A stretch of DNA of 64,000 nucleotides from Pedobacter panaciterrae (GCF_013204795.1 NZ_JABMKW010000017.1:124001-188000); one strand, 5' to 3'. Positions 1 through 9,818 are shown, counted from the first letter of the stretch. Notes: generated from the sequence alone by a model not told the origin. Numbers and translations are program-made.

Positions 1-1
1 A

Positions 2-496
2 GGTGGTCTATTAGCAGGTGTTACCGTATCCGGAGTACTTATGGGAATTTTCCAGAGTAATGCGGGTGGTGCATGGGACAACGCTAAAAAATCATTTGAA
101 AAGGGTGTTGAGATCAATGGCGAGATGCATTACAAAAAATCTGAGCCTCATAAAGCATCTGTTACAGGTGATACGGTTGGCGATCCTTTTAAAGATACTT
201 CCGGACCGTCAATGAACATCCTTATTAAACTAATGTCGATTGTCTCTTTGGTTATTGCCCCATATATAGCTGTTAGTCCAGGCGAGAATACCGCCTCAAA
301 AAAAGAAATCACGAATTCGATTCAGGTTTCCGCTAAAATGTCGGCATTAACACAAGAAATAGCTAAAAACGTAAAATATTTACTTGAGGAAAGACCTAAA
401 AATACTCAATTCGCTCAAAACAAAGTGAGCAACACACTAAAAGTGGAGGGGAAACAGTCAAGAAGATCGATTGACAACATTAAAGCTCAACCTTAA
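2..496 (+). CDS. hppA: Membrane-bound pyrophosphatase, C-terminal part (partial at window start)
   Basis: The last 164 codons of an ion-pumping membrane pyrophosphatase, which couples hydrolysis of pyrophosphate to H+ or Na+ transport. The frame is open from base 2, so the gene starts outside the window. Visible family hallmarks are the GGAWDNAKK motif and the [14 protein letters not shown] motif, both part of the pyrophosphate and Mg binding site, followed by the last membrane helix ([13 protein letters not shown]). The ion-specificity residues lie upstream, so H+ versus Na+ pumping cannot be judged. After the last helix there is an extra polar, lysine-rich tail of about 75 residues, longer than the short ends of well-studied family members. 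A terminator follows. Confidence 0.93.
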   Translation, partial: GGLLAGVTVSGVLMGIFQSNAGGAWDNAKKSFEKGVEINGEMHYKKSEPHKASVTGDTVGDPFKDTSGPSMNILIKLMSIVSLVIAPYIAVSPGENTASKKEITNSIQVSAKMSALTQEIAKNVKYLLEERPKNTQFAQNKVSNTLKVEGKQSRRSIDNIKAQP

Positions 497-515
497 ACTT
501 CATTAGGATAAAAAT

Positions 516-550
516 AAAAGGGATTTCGTAAAAGAATCCCTTTTATTTTT
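516..550 (+). terminator. Rho-independent terminator after hppA
   Basis: Inverted repeat AAAAGGGATT / AATCCCTTTT followed by ATTTTT, 20 bases after the hppA stop codon. It separates hppA from the permease gene. Confidence 0.85.
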
Positions 551-628
551 AGATATATTTTATTTAGGTTTGGCACTTATAATATAAACTAGACGAGTTA
601 TAGATACACTTTAACTAAACTTTAAACT

Positions 629-2326
629 ATGAATTTTAGAAAGTCAATTGACTTACTTACACAAGAAGCTGCTGAAAGTGGTGAAGGAACCCTGAAACGG
701 ACCCTTGGCCCCGTCAATTTGGTGGCTTTGGGTATTGGTGCAATTATTGGAGCCGGACTGTTTTCCATAACCGGATCTGCTGCCGCCAATAACGCAGGAC
801 CAGCCATTACCATCTCATTTGTTATTGCAGCTTTGGGTTGCGCTTTTGCAGGCTTATGTTATGCCGAATTTGCTTCAATGATCCCGGTAGCAGGTAGTGC
901 TTATACTTATTCGTATGCTACAATGGGTGAATTTATAGCCTGGATAATTGGCTGGGATTTGGTATTGGAATATGCTTTAGGTGCCGCAACGGTATCCATT
1001 AGCTGGAGTAGGTATCTGGTCAAGTTTCTGGCGTATTACGATGTCCATCTACCCGCGCAGGTAACCATGTCGCCTTTTGAAACGGCAACCCTTTTAGATG
1101 GCACCGTAGTTTCTGGTATGTTTAACTTACCTGCTGTATTTATTATCGTCTTAATGTCCTTTGTTTTGATCAGAGGCACCAGCGAATCTGCATTTATTAA
1201 TGGGCTCATTGTAGCTATTAAGGTTGTAATTGTATTCATTTTTATCCTTTTAGGATGGAAATATATTAACGCCGACAACTATTCACCTTATTTTATTCCT
1301 GCTGACAAACCAGGTCACGAAAGTATGTTTACACACGGATGGGGGGGCGTAATACGAGCGGCCGGAATTGTTTTCTTTGCCTATATAGGTTTTGATGCCG
1401 TTTCTACAGCTGCCCAGGAGGCAAAAAATCCTAAGAAAGATATGCCCATCGGTATCCTTGTTTCTTTGTTTATTTGTACAATTCTATATATTCTTTTTGC
1501 ACACGTAATGACCGGGGTAGCTAATTTTGACATGTTTAAAGGTCAGGATGGTATTGCTCCTGTTGCTGTTGCAATTGACAATATGGGTGTAAAAAATGCA
1601 GCAGGTGTTGTTGTTCCATCTTATCCGTGGTTAAATAAGTTGATTATTCTTGCCATTCTGGGTGGTTATGCTTCAGTTATCCTAGTGATGCTATTGGGCC
1701 AATCGAGGGTATTCTTCTCGATGAGTAAAGATGGTTTATTACCAAAGGTGTTCTCGAAAGTTCACCCTAAATATAGTACACCTGCAAAAAGCAACTTATT
1801 ATTTATGTTTTTTGTAAGCTTATTCGCAGCATTTGTTCCGGCCACTGTAGTGGGCGAAATGACAAGCATAGGTACTCTTTTGGCATTTATTCTTGTTTGC
1901 ATCGGAATAGTTATCTTAAGAAATAGAATGCCTGATTTGCCTCGTGCATTTAAAGTGCCTTTGGTACCGCTTATTCCAATATTGGGTGTAGCGGTTTGCT
2001 TAGGTATGATGGTGTTCCTGCCTCTTGATACATGGGTTCGTTTATTGGTATGGATGATTATTGGTATTAACGTGTACCTGTTCTATGGTATGAAAAACAG
2101 TTTATTATCTGATAACTTACAAGCTACATTAGCAAAAAGCACTAAAACTGTGTCTTATGTAGGTTTTGGCCTTGCTATTTTGTTGATCATAGTGGCGTTA
2201 ATTCACCACAATATTACTGACGGCAAAGACACAGGCTTATACTACTTCTCCTTAGTGTTTGCTGTTGCGCATATCATTTTATACTTATACCGGGCTTCAA
2301 CATCTAATCGGGTTCAGGCAAAGTAA
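629..2326 (+). CDS. APC-family amino acid permease
   Basis: Inner-membrane amino-acid transporter of 565 residues in the amino acid-polyamine-organocation superfamily, closest in look to cationic amino-acid/YfnA-type permeases. The first helix carries the substrate-site glycine motif GIGAIIGAGLF (about 35-45), and a second conserved stretch, FFAYIGFDAVSTAAQEAKNP, lies near the middle. About 12-14 hydrophobic segments run to the C-terminus. The ATG at 629 lies in an AT-rich leader and is the first in-frame start. The gene appears monocistronic, with a terminator on each side. Substrate is not predictable from sequence alone. A larger paralogue lies at 26666-28621. Confidence 0.92.
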   Translation: MNFRKSIDLLTQEAAESGEGTLKRTLGPVNLVALGIGAIIGAGLFSITGSAAANNAGPAITISFVIAALGCAFAGLCYAEFASMIPVAGSAYTYSYATMGEFIAWIIGWDLVLEYALGAATVSISWSRYLVKFLAYYDVHLPAQVTMSPFETATLLDGTVVSGMFNLPAVFIIVLMSFVLIRGTSESAFINGLIVAIKVVIVFIFILLGWKYINADNYSPYFIPADKPGHESMFTHGWGGVIRAAGIVFFAYIGFDAVSTAAQEAKNPKKDMPIGILVSLFICTILYILFAHVMTGVANFDMFKGQDGIAPVAVAIDNMGVKNAAGVVVPSYPWLNKLIILAILGGYASVILVMLLGQSRVFFSMSKDGLLPKVFSKVHPKYSTPAKSNLLFMFFVSLFAAFVPATVVGEMTSIGTLLAFILVCIGIVILRNRMPDLPRAFKVPLVPLIPILGVAVCLGMMVFLPLDTWVRLLVWMIIGINVYLFYGMKNSLLSDNLQATLAKSTKTVSYVGFGLAILLIIVALIHHNITDGKDTGLYYFSLVFAVAHIILYLYRASTSNRVQAK

Positions 2327-2333
2327 TCAAGCA

Positions 2334-2386
2334 TAATTAGCAATAAAAAAGCCGCTCAGTTTGAGTGGCTTTTTTATTGCTAATTA
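2334..2386. terminator. Very long terminator hairpin after the permease
   Basis: Near-perfect inverted repeat with arms 2334-2358 and 2362-2386, three-base loop and one G.T pair. The core is AAAAAAGCC...GGCTTTTTT, and the flanking TAATTAGCAAT/ATTGCTAATTA also pairs. It works as a terminator in either direction. The marC promoter element TACCTTTG begins four bases after it. Confidence 0.85.
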
Positions 2387-2415
2387 ATTTACCTTTGTAG
2401 CATAAATTAACTGCT

Positions 2416-2985
2416 ATGGAATTCAATTTTCGACAAATTCTATCTACTTCAATGGTACTATTCGCTATCATTGATATTCTGGGAGCTATACCTGTAGTAA
2501 TTGAGCTTAGAAAGAAAGCCGGACATATTCAATCTGAAAAGGCAGCTATAGTTGCAACCGTACTTATGGTTATCTTTTTGTTTGCCGGCGAGACCTTGTT
2601 AAAGGTTATCGGACTGGATGTTGAATCATTTGCCATTGCGGGCTCATTTGTGATCTTCTTTATTGCCATGGAAATGGTACTTGGTCTAACCATATTTAAA
2701 GAAGGTGATGCGCCTGAAACGGTATCAATTGTGCCTCTTGCATTTCCATTAATAGCAGGTGCTGGAACCATGACCACTTTACTTTCGTTAAAAACTGAAT
2801 ATGCAACTCAAAACATCATTATTGGAATCATCATCAATATGCTATTCGTTTATTTTGTATTAAAGAATACAGAGCGTTTAGAGAAGCTTTTTGGCAAATC
2901 CGGCTTAAATGTTTTAAGAAAAGCTTTTGGAATTATCCTTCTTGCTATTGCTATCAAATTATTCAGAAACAATACTGGCTTGTAA
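2416..2985 (+). CDS. MarC family integral membrane protein
   Basis: Polytopic inner-membrane protein of 189 residues with six predicted helices, of the MarC/UPF0056 family. The typical N-terminal run containing FAIIDILGAIPV (about 16-27) and the central PLAFPLIAGAGTMTTLL segment are present. Members were once linked to multiple antibiotic resistance, but a role in resistance is not supported for most and the function is unknown. A perfect -7 element TACCTTTG lies at 2390-2397, which would give a leader of about a dozen bases before the ATG. A 37-codon ORF follows on the same strand. Confidence 0.9.
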   Translation: MEFNFRQILSTSMVLFAIIDILGAIPVVIELRKKAGHIQSEKAAIVATVLMVIFLFAGETLLKVIGLDVESFAIAGSFVIFFIAMEMVLGLTIFKEGDAPETVSIVPLAFPLIAGAGTMTTLLSLKTEYATQNIIIGIIINMLFVYFVLKNTERLEKLFGKSGLNVLRKAFGIILLAIAIKLFRNNTGL

Positions 2986-3022
2986 CAAAACCATCTTTTG
3001 ATCGTCTAAAATAAAAAAGGCT

Positions 3023-3136
3023 ATGAACAGCTTCGAGCAATTCACGTTGATTATTGGTGTGCTGGCCATATTGTTTGAGACCATAAGTCACATTAAGAGT
3101 AAAATTAAGCAGTGGTTTGGTACCCATGGGCACTAA
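3023..3136 (+). CDS. Small single-pass membrane peptide, 37 aa, unknown
   Basis: A 37-codon reading frame after marC, beginning with ATG at 3023 after an AAAAAGG purine run and ending TAA at 3136. The peptide has one hydrophobic stretch (FTLIIGVLAILFETI) followed by a basic tail (KSKIKQWFG), as in small inner-membrane proteins with the positive end inside. It lies 37 bases after the marC stop, so it could be cotranscribed. I do not recognise the family. The amphipathic, well-organised composition argues for a real gene, but its length means chance cannot be excluded. Confidence 0.5.
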   Translation: MNSFEQFTLIIGVLAILFETISHIKSKIKQWFGTHGH

Positions 3137-3144
3137 AAGAGTGA

Positions 3145-4308
3145 CTATTTTTTAATAAAGCGAGCAATAAACATGGTATCTGCTTTATCCTTATAGCCCT
3201 TAATCACTTCCATTTTTTCGAGTTGTAGGGGTAGGTTTTCGACTATCCATGCTACAACATCTTCATTTTCCTGTTTAAATACAGAACAGGTAATGTATAC
3301 CAATGGCTTCTCTGTTTTCAGATATTTAACAACATTACCTGCGATTGCTGTTTGAAGTTTCGAAAAATAACTGATTTTATGAGCGTCAAAATAATAAAGC
3401 ATTTCAGGAGTACGACCCCAGGTACCCGACCCTGAACAAGGTGCATCCAGAATAATTCCGTCAAATTCATAATGATGCAGATCCTGATCGTTATTCTGAA
3501 GCAGATCTAACACTTTTTTCTGATACTTTTTTAATCCCGCTTCACGGAAACGCTCCTCCAGATTGTTTAAGCTGTTTTCTCTTACGTCGCTAACCAATAA
3601 CTGTACACTAGGCTCAAGATCGTGCAGAAGCAGGGATTTGCCTCCTGAGGCGGCACAACAATCCCACCAATAGTCCCAGGTCTGAGGTTCAAAAAAATCT
3701 CCTGTTTTCTGTGATGATAAATCCTGTACCTGATAATACTGTTGTGAGGGTACAATTTTTTCCAGTTTGGTTCCATTTGGCAAGGCCAAAGTAGTTTTAC
3801 TTATCTCTTCAACTGCTATTTCTGCCTCTTTTAGCGTTTTAATAAGTTGGTTTATATAGCTCGGTTTAACTCGCAAAAATAAATCCGGCTGTATAAAAAA
3901 TGACTCATAAAAGTCTTGCTTTTCAATATCTTCACTCAGGTTTTCATTGAATATGAATACCTCAGAAAGTTTAAAGGAAGGGTACTGATCTGTTATTAAA
4001 GCTATTTTTTCTTGAACGGAAAGATTGATCTGCTCTTTAAACTGAGGCAACTTAGTTTCAATTACCAGACTTAGTGTTTGATTGCAAAGGAAGTCGGAAA
4101 TAGCCAAACGAAGTATCGTATCTTCTTTTAGGAGTGCCTTACCTAATCTGAAAAAACTATAAATATATCTGGTAGCCCAACGCCGGTCGGACGAGCCCAT
4201 TTGTTTATGCTGCTTAAAATAAGTAAACAAGAAACGATGTAGCGGCTGTGTGCCGTCATAACTTTTAAATACCTGTTCAAATGCCCTGATCTGGTGTTCT
4301 ACCCTCAT
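3145..4308 (-). CDS. RsmB/NOP2-family RNA (cytosine-5) methyltransferase
   Basis: SAM-dependent m5C methyltransferase of 387 residues, probably acting on rRNA. An N-terminal NusB-like helical region (about 1-130) precedes the methyltransferase domain. The SAM-binding motif CCAASGGKS lies in the middle. Motif IV DAPCSGSG (Cys291) and motif VI TCSVF (Cys341) supply the two cysteines used in m5C chemistry, so the protein looks active. The ATG at 4308 overlaps the TGA of the upstream lipoprotein gene by four bases (ATGA), so the two are translationally coupled. Whether it modifies C967 of 16S rRNA like RsmB cannot be told from sequence. Confidence 0.9.
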   Translation of the reverse strand: MRVEHQIRAFEQVFKSYDGTQPLHRFLFTYFKQHKQMGSSDRRWATRYIYSFFRLGKALLKEDTILRLAISDFLCNQTLSLVIETKLPQFKEQINLSVQEKIALITDQYPSFKLSEVFIFNENLSEDIEKQDFYESFFIQPDLFLRVKPSYINQLIKTLKEAEIAVEEISKTTLALPNGTKLEKIVPSQQYYQVQDLSSQKTGDFFEPQTWDYWWDCCAASGGKSLLLHDLEPSVQLLVSDVRENSLNNLEERFREAGLKKYQKKVLDLLQNNDQDLHHYEFDGIILDAPCSGSGTWGRTPEMLYYFDAHKISYFSKLQTAIAGNVVKYLKTEKPLVYITCSVFKQENEDVVAWIVENLPLQLEKMEVIKGYKDKADTMFIARFIKK

Positions 4309-5537
4309 TCAATAAGATTTAAAGAAAAATCCTGGTAACGTAACAACATTAAACTGGTATTAATATAACCTAATTTTTCATCATGGTAGAATGAAAAGTT
4401 ATTATGCAGCCCTTTATATTTTTCCTCTGTAATGTATTTCAGATAATCTTTTCCATGTTTGGAAATAAGCTGAGCAAAATAAAAGCCGATATCGAATCCC
4501 TTAAACGAATATTCACCGGGTTCAAAGCTATACGCAGCTCTATATTTCTTAATAAATGAGATCACATGATTATTCTTATAATCGACCTTATAAGACGACG
4601 TTACAGCAGTATTTAGCGCCTGAAGCTTGTCTATATTATAATTTTGTTTTATCCAGTCAGGGTGACCATACAAATCTATATCCAGACCAGCATTTTTTAA
4701 TTTTACTAGCTTATCAATTGTTGGTATTACAAACTTTCTATCCGGGGAAGTTACAATAATGACATATTTCTTATTCTTGATCAGGTTCAGCTCCATAGTA
4801 AAAACAGAAGCAAATTCCTGAAAAGTGAACTTTTTCTTGCTGCTTTCAAAATATGCTTTTACAGGTGCTGACAGTAATTTACTGCCTGCATCTTTTGAAT
4901 CTATCAGTACTAAAACTGTGTTTTCTGGATTGTAATGTTTAGTAATATAAAACCCTAATTTTTCGACGTGTAAATCTATATTATTTACAATAGAGATCAG
5001 ATTTGGGTTATTAAATTCCTCTGGATGTGTAGCCGCGAGCGGATTAACAACGGGAATGCCTTGCGCTACAGAGTAATCTTTAATGTATTTTAATCCTGCG
5101 GGGTAAACCGGCCCAACAATTAAATTACTGTTGCTTAATCCTCCGTTTTTAATTAATCCTTCAATTTGACTGTTATTGTCGCGGGAATCATAAACATTTA
5201 ATTTAAAACTGAGTCCTTGTTCTGCTGCCGAATCTATACCAAGCTTAAATCCCTGATAAAAATCGATTGCCATAGCTGATTTTTCGACTTCAGCTTTGGT
5301 GGCCGTTTTAAGTCTTAAATCATTTAATCTGAACGGAACCAGCAGAGAAATATCAGCCTGCGTAAATTTAGACGCAGGCTTTTCTTTTTTCTCTTCTACC
5401 TTTTTAGGAACATCGGGCTTTTTAGTAGTGGTCTTTTGAATTTTAGGTGAACATGCAGCTAAAAAAAGTCCAATAAAAGCTATTACCCAATATTTACTCC
5501 CACTCAATTGTAGCTGGTGGTTTTGAGCTGATATCAT
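4305..5537 (-). CDS. Periplasmic-binding-fold lipoprotein (PBP1/LppC-like)
   Basis: Lipoprotein of up to 410 residues with a type 1 periplasmic-binding-protein fold, as in branched-chain amino-acid receptors and LpoA-type proteins. A lipobox FLAAC (Cys29) is followed by a lysine/proline-rich linker, then [11 protein letters not shown] and the receptor-like motif [11 protein letters not shown]. The only in-frame ATG (5537) lies inside guaA, giving a 44-base overlap. A TTG at 5507 would leave a signal peptide of more usual length, so the start is uncertain. No ABC transporter subunits lie nearby, so a role in cell-wall or envelope assembly is as likely as uptake; this is inference. Confidence 0.75.
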   Translation of the reverse strand: MISAQNHQLQLSGSKYWVIAFIGLFLAACSPKIQKTTTKKPDVPKKVEEKKEKPASKFTQADISLLVPFRLNDLRLKTATKAEVEKSAMAIDFYQGFKLGIDSAAEQGLSFKLNVYDSRDNNSQIEGLIKNGGLSNSNLIVGPVYPAGLKYIKDYSVAQGIPVVNPLAATHPEEFNNPNLISIVNNIDLHVEKLGFYITKHYNPENTVLVLIDSKDAGSKLLSAPVKAYFESSKKKFTFQEFASVFTMELNLIKNKKYVIIVTSPDRKFVIPTIDKLVKLKNAGLDIDLYGHPDWIKQNYNIDKLQALNTAVTSSYKVDYKNNHVISFIKKYRAAYSFEPGEYSFKGFDIGFYFAQLISKHGKDYLKYITEEKYKGLHNNFSFYHDEKLGYINTSLMLLRYQDFSLNLIE

Positions 5538-7023
5538 ATACGACGCGATTAATTCCTTTTACTTTGTTAATTATTTCGTTAGAAATTTTTGCGAGTACGT
5601 TATATGGCAGATGGCACCAATCGGCAGTCATACCATCAACAGATTCAACTGCACGAAGGCAAATTACGTTTTCGTAAGTACGCTCATCGCCCATTACACC
5701 AACAGATTGAACCGGAAGGAAAATGGCTCCCGCCTGCCAAACTTTATCGTAAAGGCCGGCTTCCTTTAAGTTATCAATATAGATAGCATCTGCTTCTTGT
5801 AGAATGGCAACTTTCTCTGCAGTTACTTCACCAAGAATTCTGATAGCCAATCCCGGACCAGGGAAAGGGTGACGCCCAATAATAAAGTGTTCAAGTCCTA
5901 ATGATCTGCCCACTCTTCTTACCTCGTCCTTAAACAATGTATTAAGAGGTTCTACAACCTTTAACTTCATGAAATCAGGTAATCCACCAACATTATGGTG
6001 TGATTTGATAGTTGCTGATGGTCCTTTAACAGACACAGATTCAATAACATCTGGGTAAATGGTTCCTTGTGCTAACCATTTCACATCCTGAACTTCATGT
6101 GCTTCATCATCAAATACCTCTATGAATACGCGTCCAATTGCCTTGCGCTTTAATTCTGGGTCTTTAACTTTTGCAAGCTGGCTAAGGAAACGTTCTTTAG
6201 CATCAACTCCCTTTATGTTTAAACCAAGGTGTTTGTACTGTTCTAAAACTGATTCGTACTCTCCTTTGCGTAACAAACCATTATCTACAAAGATGCAGTG
6301 TAGGTTTTTACCAATTGCTTTATGCAATAAGATTGCTGCAACACTTGAATCAACACCACCTGAAAGGGCAAGAACAACTTTATCGTTACCTAATTTAGCC
6401 TGAAGCTCAGCAATGGTGGTTTCAACAAATGCATCTGGAGTCCACTCCTGTTTACATCCGCAGATGTCTACAAGAAAGTTTTCTAACAATTGTTTACCAT
6501 CAGTACTGTGTGTTACTTCTGGATGAAACTGGATTGCATAGGTTTCTGAATCTTTAACCTGATAAGCGGCAACTTTTACACTATCTGTACTGGCTATAAG
6601 TTCTGCATTTGCAGGCATTGCTGTAATGGTATCACCATGTGACATCCACACTTGTGAACCTGCACTAATATTTTTAAATAACTTATTATTATCTGCTACA
6701 AAGTTTAGGTTGGCTCTGCCGTATTCGCGTGTTGATGAAGCCTTAACCTCTCCACCTGTGTGCTGGGCAATATACTGAGCACCGTAACAAACTGCTAAAA
6801 CAGGATAATGTTTATGGAATTTTTCAAGATCTATTTGAGGTGCGTCTTCCTGACGAACTGAATATGGACTACCTGAAAATATGATGCCTTTAACGTCAGA
6901 TGAGATTTCAGGAATATGATTGAAGGGATGAATTTCGCAATAAACATTTAACTCGCGTACCCTACGGGCAATTAATTGTGTGTATTGGGAACCAAAATCG
7001 AGAATTATGATTTTTTCTAGCAT
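5494..7023 (-). CDS. guaA: GMP synthase (glutamine-hydrolysing)
   Basis: Converts XMP to GMP using glutamine and ATP, the last step of guanine nucleotide synthesis, in the cytoplasm. The class I glutamine amidotransferase domain (about 1-190) has Cys79 in AVCYGAQ and the His167/Glu169 pair in QFHPEV. The ATP pyrophosphatase domain begins with SGGVDSS (221-227), and the C-terminal dimerisation domain ends in IEWE. All catalytic residues are present. I chose ATG 7023 (509 aa) over the in-frame TTG at 7029 because the family starts just before the [10 protein letters not shown] strand. It sits eight bases after the dCMP deaminase stop. Confidence 0.97.
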   Translation of the reverse strand: MLEKIIILDFGSQYTQLIARRVRELNVYCEIHPFNHIPEISSDVKGIIFSGSPYSVRQEDAPQIDLEKFHKHYPVLAVCYGAQYIAQHTGGEVKASSTREYGRANLNFVADNNKLFKNISAGSQVWMSHGDTITAMPANAELIASTDSVKVAAYQVKDSETYAIQFHPEVTHSTDGKQLLENFLVDICGCKQEWTPDAFVETTIAELQAKLGNDKVVLALSGGVDSSVAAILLHKAIGKNLHCIFVDNGLLRKGEYESVLEQYKHLGLNIKGVDAKERFLSQLAKVKDPELKRKAIGRVFIEVFDDEAHEVQDVKWLAQGTIYPDVIESVSVKGPSATIKSHHNVGGLPDFMKLKVVEPLNTLFKDEVRRVGRSLGLEHFIIGRHPFPGPGLAIRILGEVTAEKVAILQEADAIYIDNLKEAGLYDKVWQAGAIFLPVQSVGVMGDERTYENVICLRAVESVDGMTADWCHLPYNVLAKISNEIINKVKGINRVVYDISSKPPATIEWE

Positions 7024-7026
7024 GGC

Positions 7027-7061
7027 CAAAGTTAAGAATATTTAATTACCTCCACACCAAA
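7027..7061 (-). promoter_or_regulatory. Candidate guaA promoter, leaderless type
   Basis: On the minus strand a TTTG (7061-7058) is followed after 23 bases by TAACTTTG (7034-7027), a perfect -7 element, and then only three bases to the guaA ATG. Transcription would begin at or next to the start codon. The TAA of the element is also the deaminase stop codon, so chance is possible. Confidence 0.45.
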
Positions 7062-7481
7062 TCTTCGCAGAAAATCAACACCTTCATCGCTCGCCAAGCC
7101 CTTGTACTCTGCATAGGAATCTTTATAGTAAACTAATTTAATACCTGACGATAATATTAACCTGGCGCAAGCAATACACGGCGAAAGTGTGGTATACAAA
7201 GTTGACCCTGATATTCTAGAACCATTTTTTACCGCATACAATATGGCATTCTCTTCTGCATGTAATGCAAGTGAACAACTACCGCGCGAATCTCTGTCGC
7301 ATCCTGTTTCAGGCCACTCTTCATCGCAGTTATGTGTACCTGAAGGCGGCCCGTTATAGCCTATAGAAATAATTCGGGTATCTTTTGTTAATACAGCTCC
7401 AACATGGGCACGCACGCAGTGTGAGCGGTGCGACAGATCGGTAGCTAAGTTCATAAATATATCTTTAAATCCTTTCTTCAT
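7032..7481 (-). CDS. Deoxycytidylate (dCMP) deaminase
   Basis: Zinc-dependent deaminase of 149 residues that converts dCMP to dUMP and so feeds dTMP synthesis. The zinc and catalytic motif HAEENA (His74, Glu76) and PCIAC (Cys102, Cys105) are intact. An inserted cysteine-rich stretch, CDEEW...CDRDSRGSC (about 52-69), is typical of ComEB-type dCMP deaminases and may bind a second zinc. It lies directly upstream of guaA, giving a nucleotide-metabolism pair on the minus strand. Confidence 0.92.
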   Translation of the reverse strand: MKKGFKDIFMNLATDLSHRSHCVRAHVGAVLTKDTRIISIGYNGPPSGTHNCDEEWPETGCDRDSRGSCSLALHAEENAILYAVKNGSRISGSTLYTTLSPCIACARLILSSGIKLVYYKDSYAEYKGLASDEGVDFLRRFGVEVIKYS

Positions 7482-7528
7482 CTGATGCGTTTTAATTCAA
7501 AAAACCGGCTGGCAAATATAGGGTAAAA

Positions 7529-7565
7529 AAAAACTTCCCTCCTTTAAGCAAAGAGGGAAGTTTTT
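7529..7565 (-). terminator. Terminator after the FucP-type transporter gene
   Basis: Inverted repeat AAAAACTTCCCTC / GAGGGAAGTTTTT with an 11-base loop, 15 bases past the transporter stop codon. The run of A on the plus strand gives the U-tract on the minus transcript. Confidence 0.85.
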
Positions 7566-7579
7566 ATGCGAAGGCTATT

Positions 7580-9013
7580 TTAGTGGCCGCCGGCTATTTT
7601 TTTATCGAAATCAATTCCTTGTTTTCTAAGGATGCCGCTTACTTTCCAGGCATAATATGCCAGATAGGCGAAGCATAGCACACCTACTATATAACTGTAT
7701 TGGATACCAGTGAACTCAGATACGTATCCTTGTACCCAACTAATAATTCCTCCACCCATGATCATCATGATTAAGAAGCTACTTCCCTGACTTGTATTTT
7801 TACCCAGACCACTCACAGCCAATGTAAAGATACAAGGCCACAATGTACTGCAGAACAGCCCCACACTTGTAAGTGCATAAACACTTACCATACCTTTTGT
7901 AAACATACCGATTAAGAGTGCACTAATACCTATGATAGAGAATATCAGCAACATTCTGGCTGGATTTCCTTTACTCGCCATATCAGCAATAATCAACACT
8001 AAGATAATTAGACCATAAACATAAAATGGAGCTAAATCATGGTGAAATATTGCATTAACACCTAAGAAGATCCCGAAAGCTAAATATGGAGCCACAAACC
8101 TTAATATTTTTTGTGTACTTACATTGTCGGTGAAAGCCTCAACAGCTCCAGTCCATCTACCAATCATCATACTGGCCCAGTATAAAGATACATATGGTGC
8201 AATATCCTTAATTGCAAATCCCAGGTCCTTTTCCATGTAAGCAGGCAGGTTACTTGCAGTAGATACTTCAACACCTACATAAACAAATATGGCAATCATA
8301 CCCAATACCAACTGAGGGTATTTTAAAGCAGAACCCTTATGGCTTGGATCCTCAATTACCGACTCAACCAAGGTTGGTCTATCTGGCAGAGAAGACAGCT
8401 TTAAAAATATTGCAACCGCAATAAACGCAACTCCTAAAATTAAGTATGGTATTTTAACACTTTCAATACTTACATCTTCACTTGCTGTAGATAATGAACC
8501 AAAAATGGCAAAACTAACAATTAGGGGTCCTATTGTAGTACCAAAGTTATTAATACCACCTGCTAATGTTAATCGTTGGGAACCTGTTTTAATTGGTCCT
8601 AATGCAATGGCCAATGGATTTGCTACCGTCTGTTGCAAAGAAAATCCTAATGCCACGATAAACAACCCAGATAACATTAAGGGGAATGAGCCCAGATTTG
8701 CAGCCGGATAAAACAACAACGTTCCTACAGCCGAAATAACCAAACCTAAAGCTAATGAATTCTTGTAGCCCAGCTTATTTACAAGATCCTGTTTCATTAA
8801 AACTGAAATGGCATTATAAATTAATGCTCCAACCGTATAGGCAATATAAAATGCAAGTGATACCCATTGGCTTTGGCTTTGAGTTAAGTCAAATGCTTTT
8901 TTAAATACCGGTATTAATATGTCATTACTGGCAGCTACAAAGCCCCAAAAAAAGAACACTGTGACTAAGGGAATAAATTGGCCCCATTTGGTTTGAGAAT
9001 TTTCTGAACTCAT
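7580..9013 (-). CDS. FucP/GluP-type sugar:H+ symporter (MFS)
   Basis: Major facilitator transporter of 477 residues with about 12 helices, resembling the FucP/GluP family that takes up fucose, galactose or glucose with protons. The N-terminal FFFWGFVAASNDILIPVFK segment matches the family pattern of an aromatic cluster followed by an acidic residue in helix 1. The repeated LQQTVANPLAIALGP motif around helix 5 is characteristic. A second, shorter paralogue lies at 36744-38021. No catabolic enzymes are adjacent, so the substrate is open. An inverted repeat at 9070-9089 lies in the divergent promoter region shared with the LysE gene. Confidence 0.9.
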   Translation of the reverse strand: MSSENSQTKWGQFIPLVTVFFFWGFVAASNDILIPVFKKAFDLTQSQSQWVSLAFYIAYTVGALIYNAISVLMKQDLVNKLGYKNSLALGLVISAVGTLLFYPAANLGSFPLMLSGLFIVALGFSLQQTVANPLAIALGPIKTGSQRLTLAGGINNFGTTIGPLIVSFAIFGSLSTASEDVSIESVKIPYLILGVAFIAVAIFLKLSSLPDRPTLVESVIEDPSHKGSALKYPQLVLGMIAIFVYVGVEVSTASNLPAYMEKDLGFAIKDIAPYVSLYWASMMIGRWTGAVEAFTDNVSTQKILRFVAPYLAFGIFLGVNAIFHHDLAPFYVYGLIILVLIIADMASKGNPARMLLIFSIIGISALLIGMFTKGMVSVYALTSVGLFCSTLWPCIFTLAVSGLGKNTSQGSSFLIMMIMGGGIISWVQGYVSEFTGIQYSYIVGVLCFAYLAYYAWKVSGILRKQGIDFDKKIAGGH

Positions 9014-9069
9014 TTTAAACTTGGTTTTTTAGAACGCTAAACATAAATAAAAAAAACTATAAGCTAAAG

Positions 9070-9089
9070 TGTAATGTTTACACATTACA
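9070..9089. promoter_or_regulatory. Inverted repeat in the transporter/LysE divergent promoter region
   Basis: TGTAATG, six bases, CATTACA: a perfect seven-base dyad in the 167-base gap between divergent genes. Size and position suit a regulator binding site. No regulator gene is adjacent, so the binder is unknown. Confidence 0.35.
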
Positions 9090-9180
9090 GGACGTTAGAT
9101 ATCTGCATGAAAACTAGTAAAAAAATAAGGTCACTTTATGTTTAAAATTGCATATTAGCGTATTATATATGTTTAGCTGA

Positions 9181-9807
9181 ATGTTTGAAGCAATATTACA
9201 AGGGATAGGTGCGGGGATTTTATTTTCGTTTTTAACGGGTCCCGTATTTTTTTCCATGATAAAAACCAGCATAGAAAAGGGCTTTAAAGCTGGGTTCTCT
9301 TTAGCTATAGGTGTAGTTTTCAGCGACATAATCTTTATCTCGCTTACCATATTCAGTTCACAATTTGTAGACTATAATTCTGAATACAATCAATACATAG
9401 GTATTATTGGTGGATTGTTCCTTTTTGGAATTGGCCTCTACTATCTTTTTAATAAAGTAAAAGTAAGCTACGACATTTCAGAAACTGTAAAAATCAAAAA
9501 AAGAGGTTATATATTAAAAGGGTTTTTAATGTGCCTCTTATCTCCGTCTACTTTGATGTTTTGGATTATGGTTGGGGGTATTATCTCGGTACAGCTTCAT
9601 TATGATATGGCCGAAAAGGTGGTATTCTTTGTGATTGCGATGACAACCCAGCTATCAGTTGATTGTGTTAAAACGTATTATGCAGCAAAATTAAGATACC
9701 GGATTAAAGAAAAAAGCATTCAGAACCTCAATAAAATAGCTGGGGCAGTGATTTTAATATTTGCAATCAGGTTATTTATTCAGGTATTTATAAAGTATCA
9801 CATGTAA
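9181..9807 (+). CDS. LysE/RhtB-family exporter
   Basis: Inner-membrane exporter of 208 residues with about six hydrophobic segments, resembling the LysE superfamily of amino-acid and small-metabolite exporters. The N-terminal segment containing GIGAGILFSFLTGPVFF and the following KGFKAGFSLAIGVVFSD reproduce the family signature in which a glycine/proline helix is followed by a charged loop and a second helix ending in Asp. A conserved central segment, CLLSPSTLMFWIMVGG, matches the family NP.. re-entrant region with S for N. The gene is transcribed divergently from the sugar transporter and ends in a shared terminator. Confidence 0.85.
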   Translation: MFEAILQGIGAGILFSFLTGPVFFSMIKTSIEKGFKAGFSLAIGVVFSDIIFISLTIFSSQFVDYNSEYNQYIGIIGGLFLFGIGLYYLFNKVKVSYDISETVKIKKRGYILKGFLMCLLSPSTLMFWIMVGGIISVQLHYDMAEKVVFFVIAMTTQLSVDCVKTYYAAKLRYRIKEKSIQNLNKIAGAVILIFAIRLFIQVFIKYHM

Positions 9808-9818
9808 ACAACGGCAAT

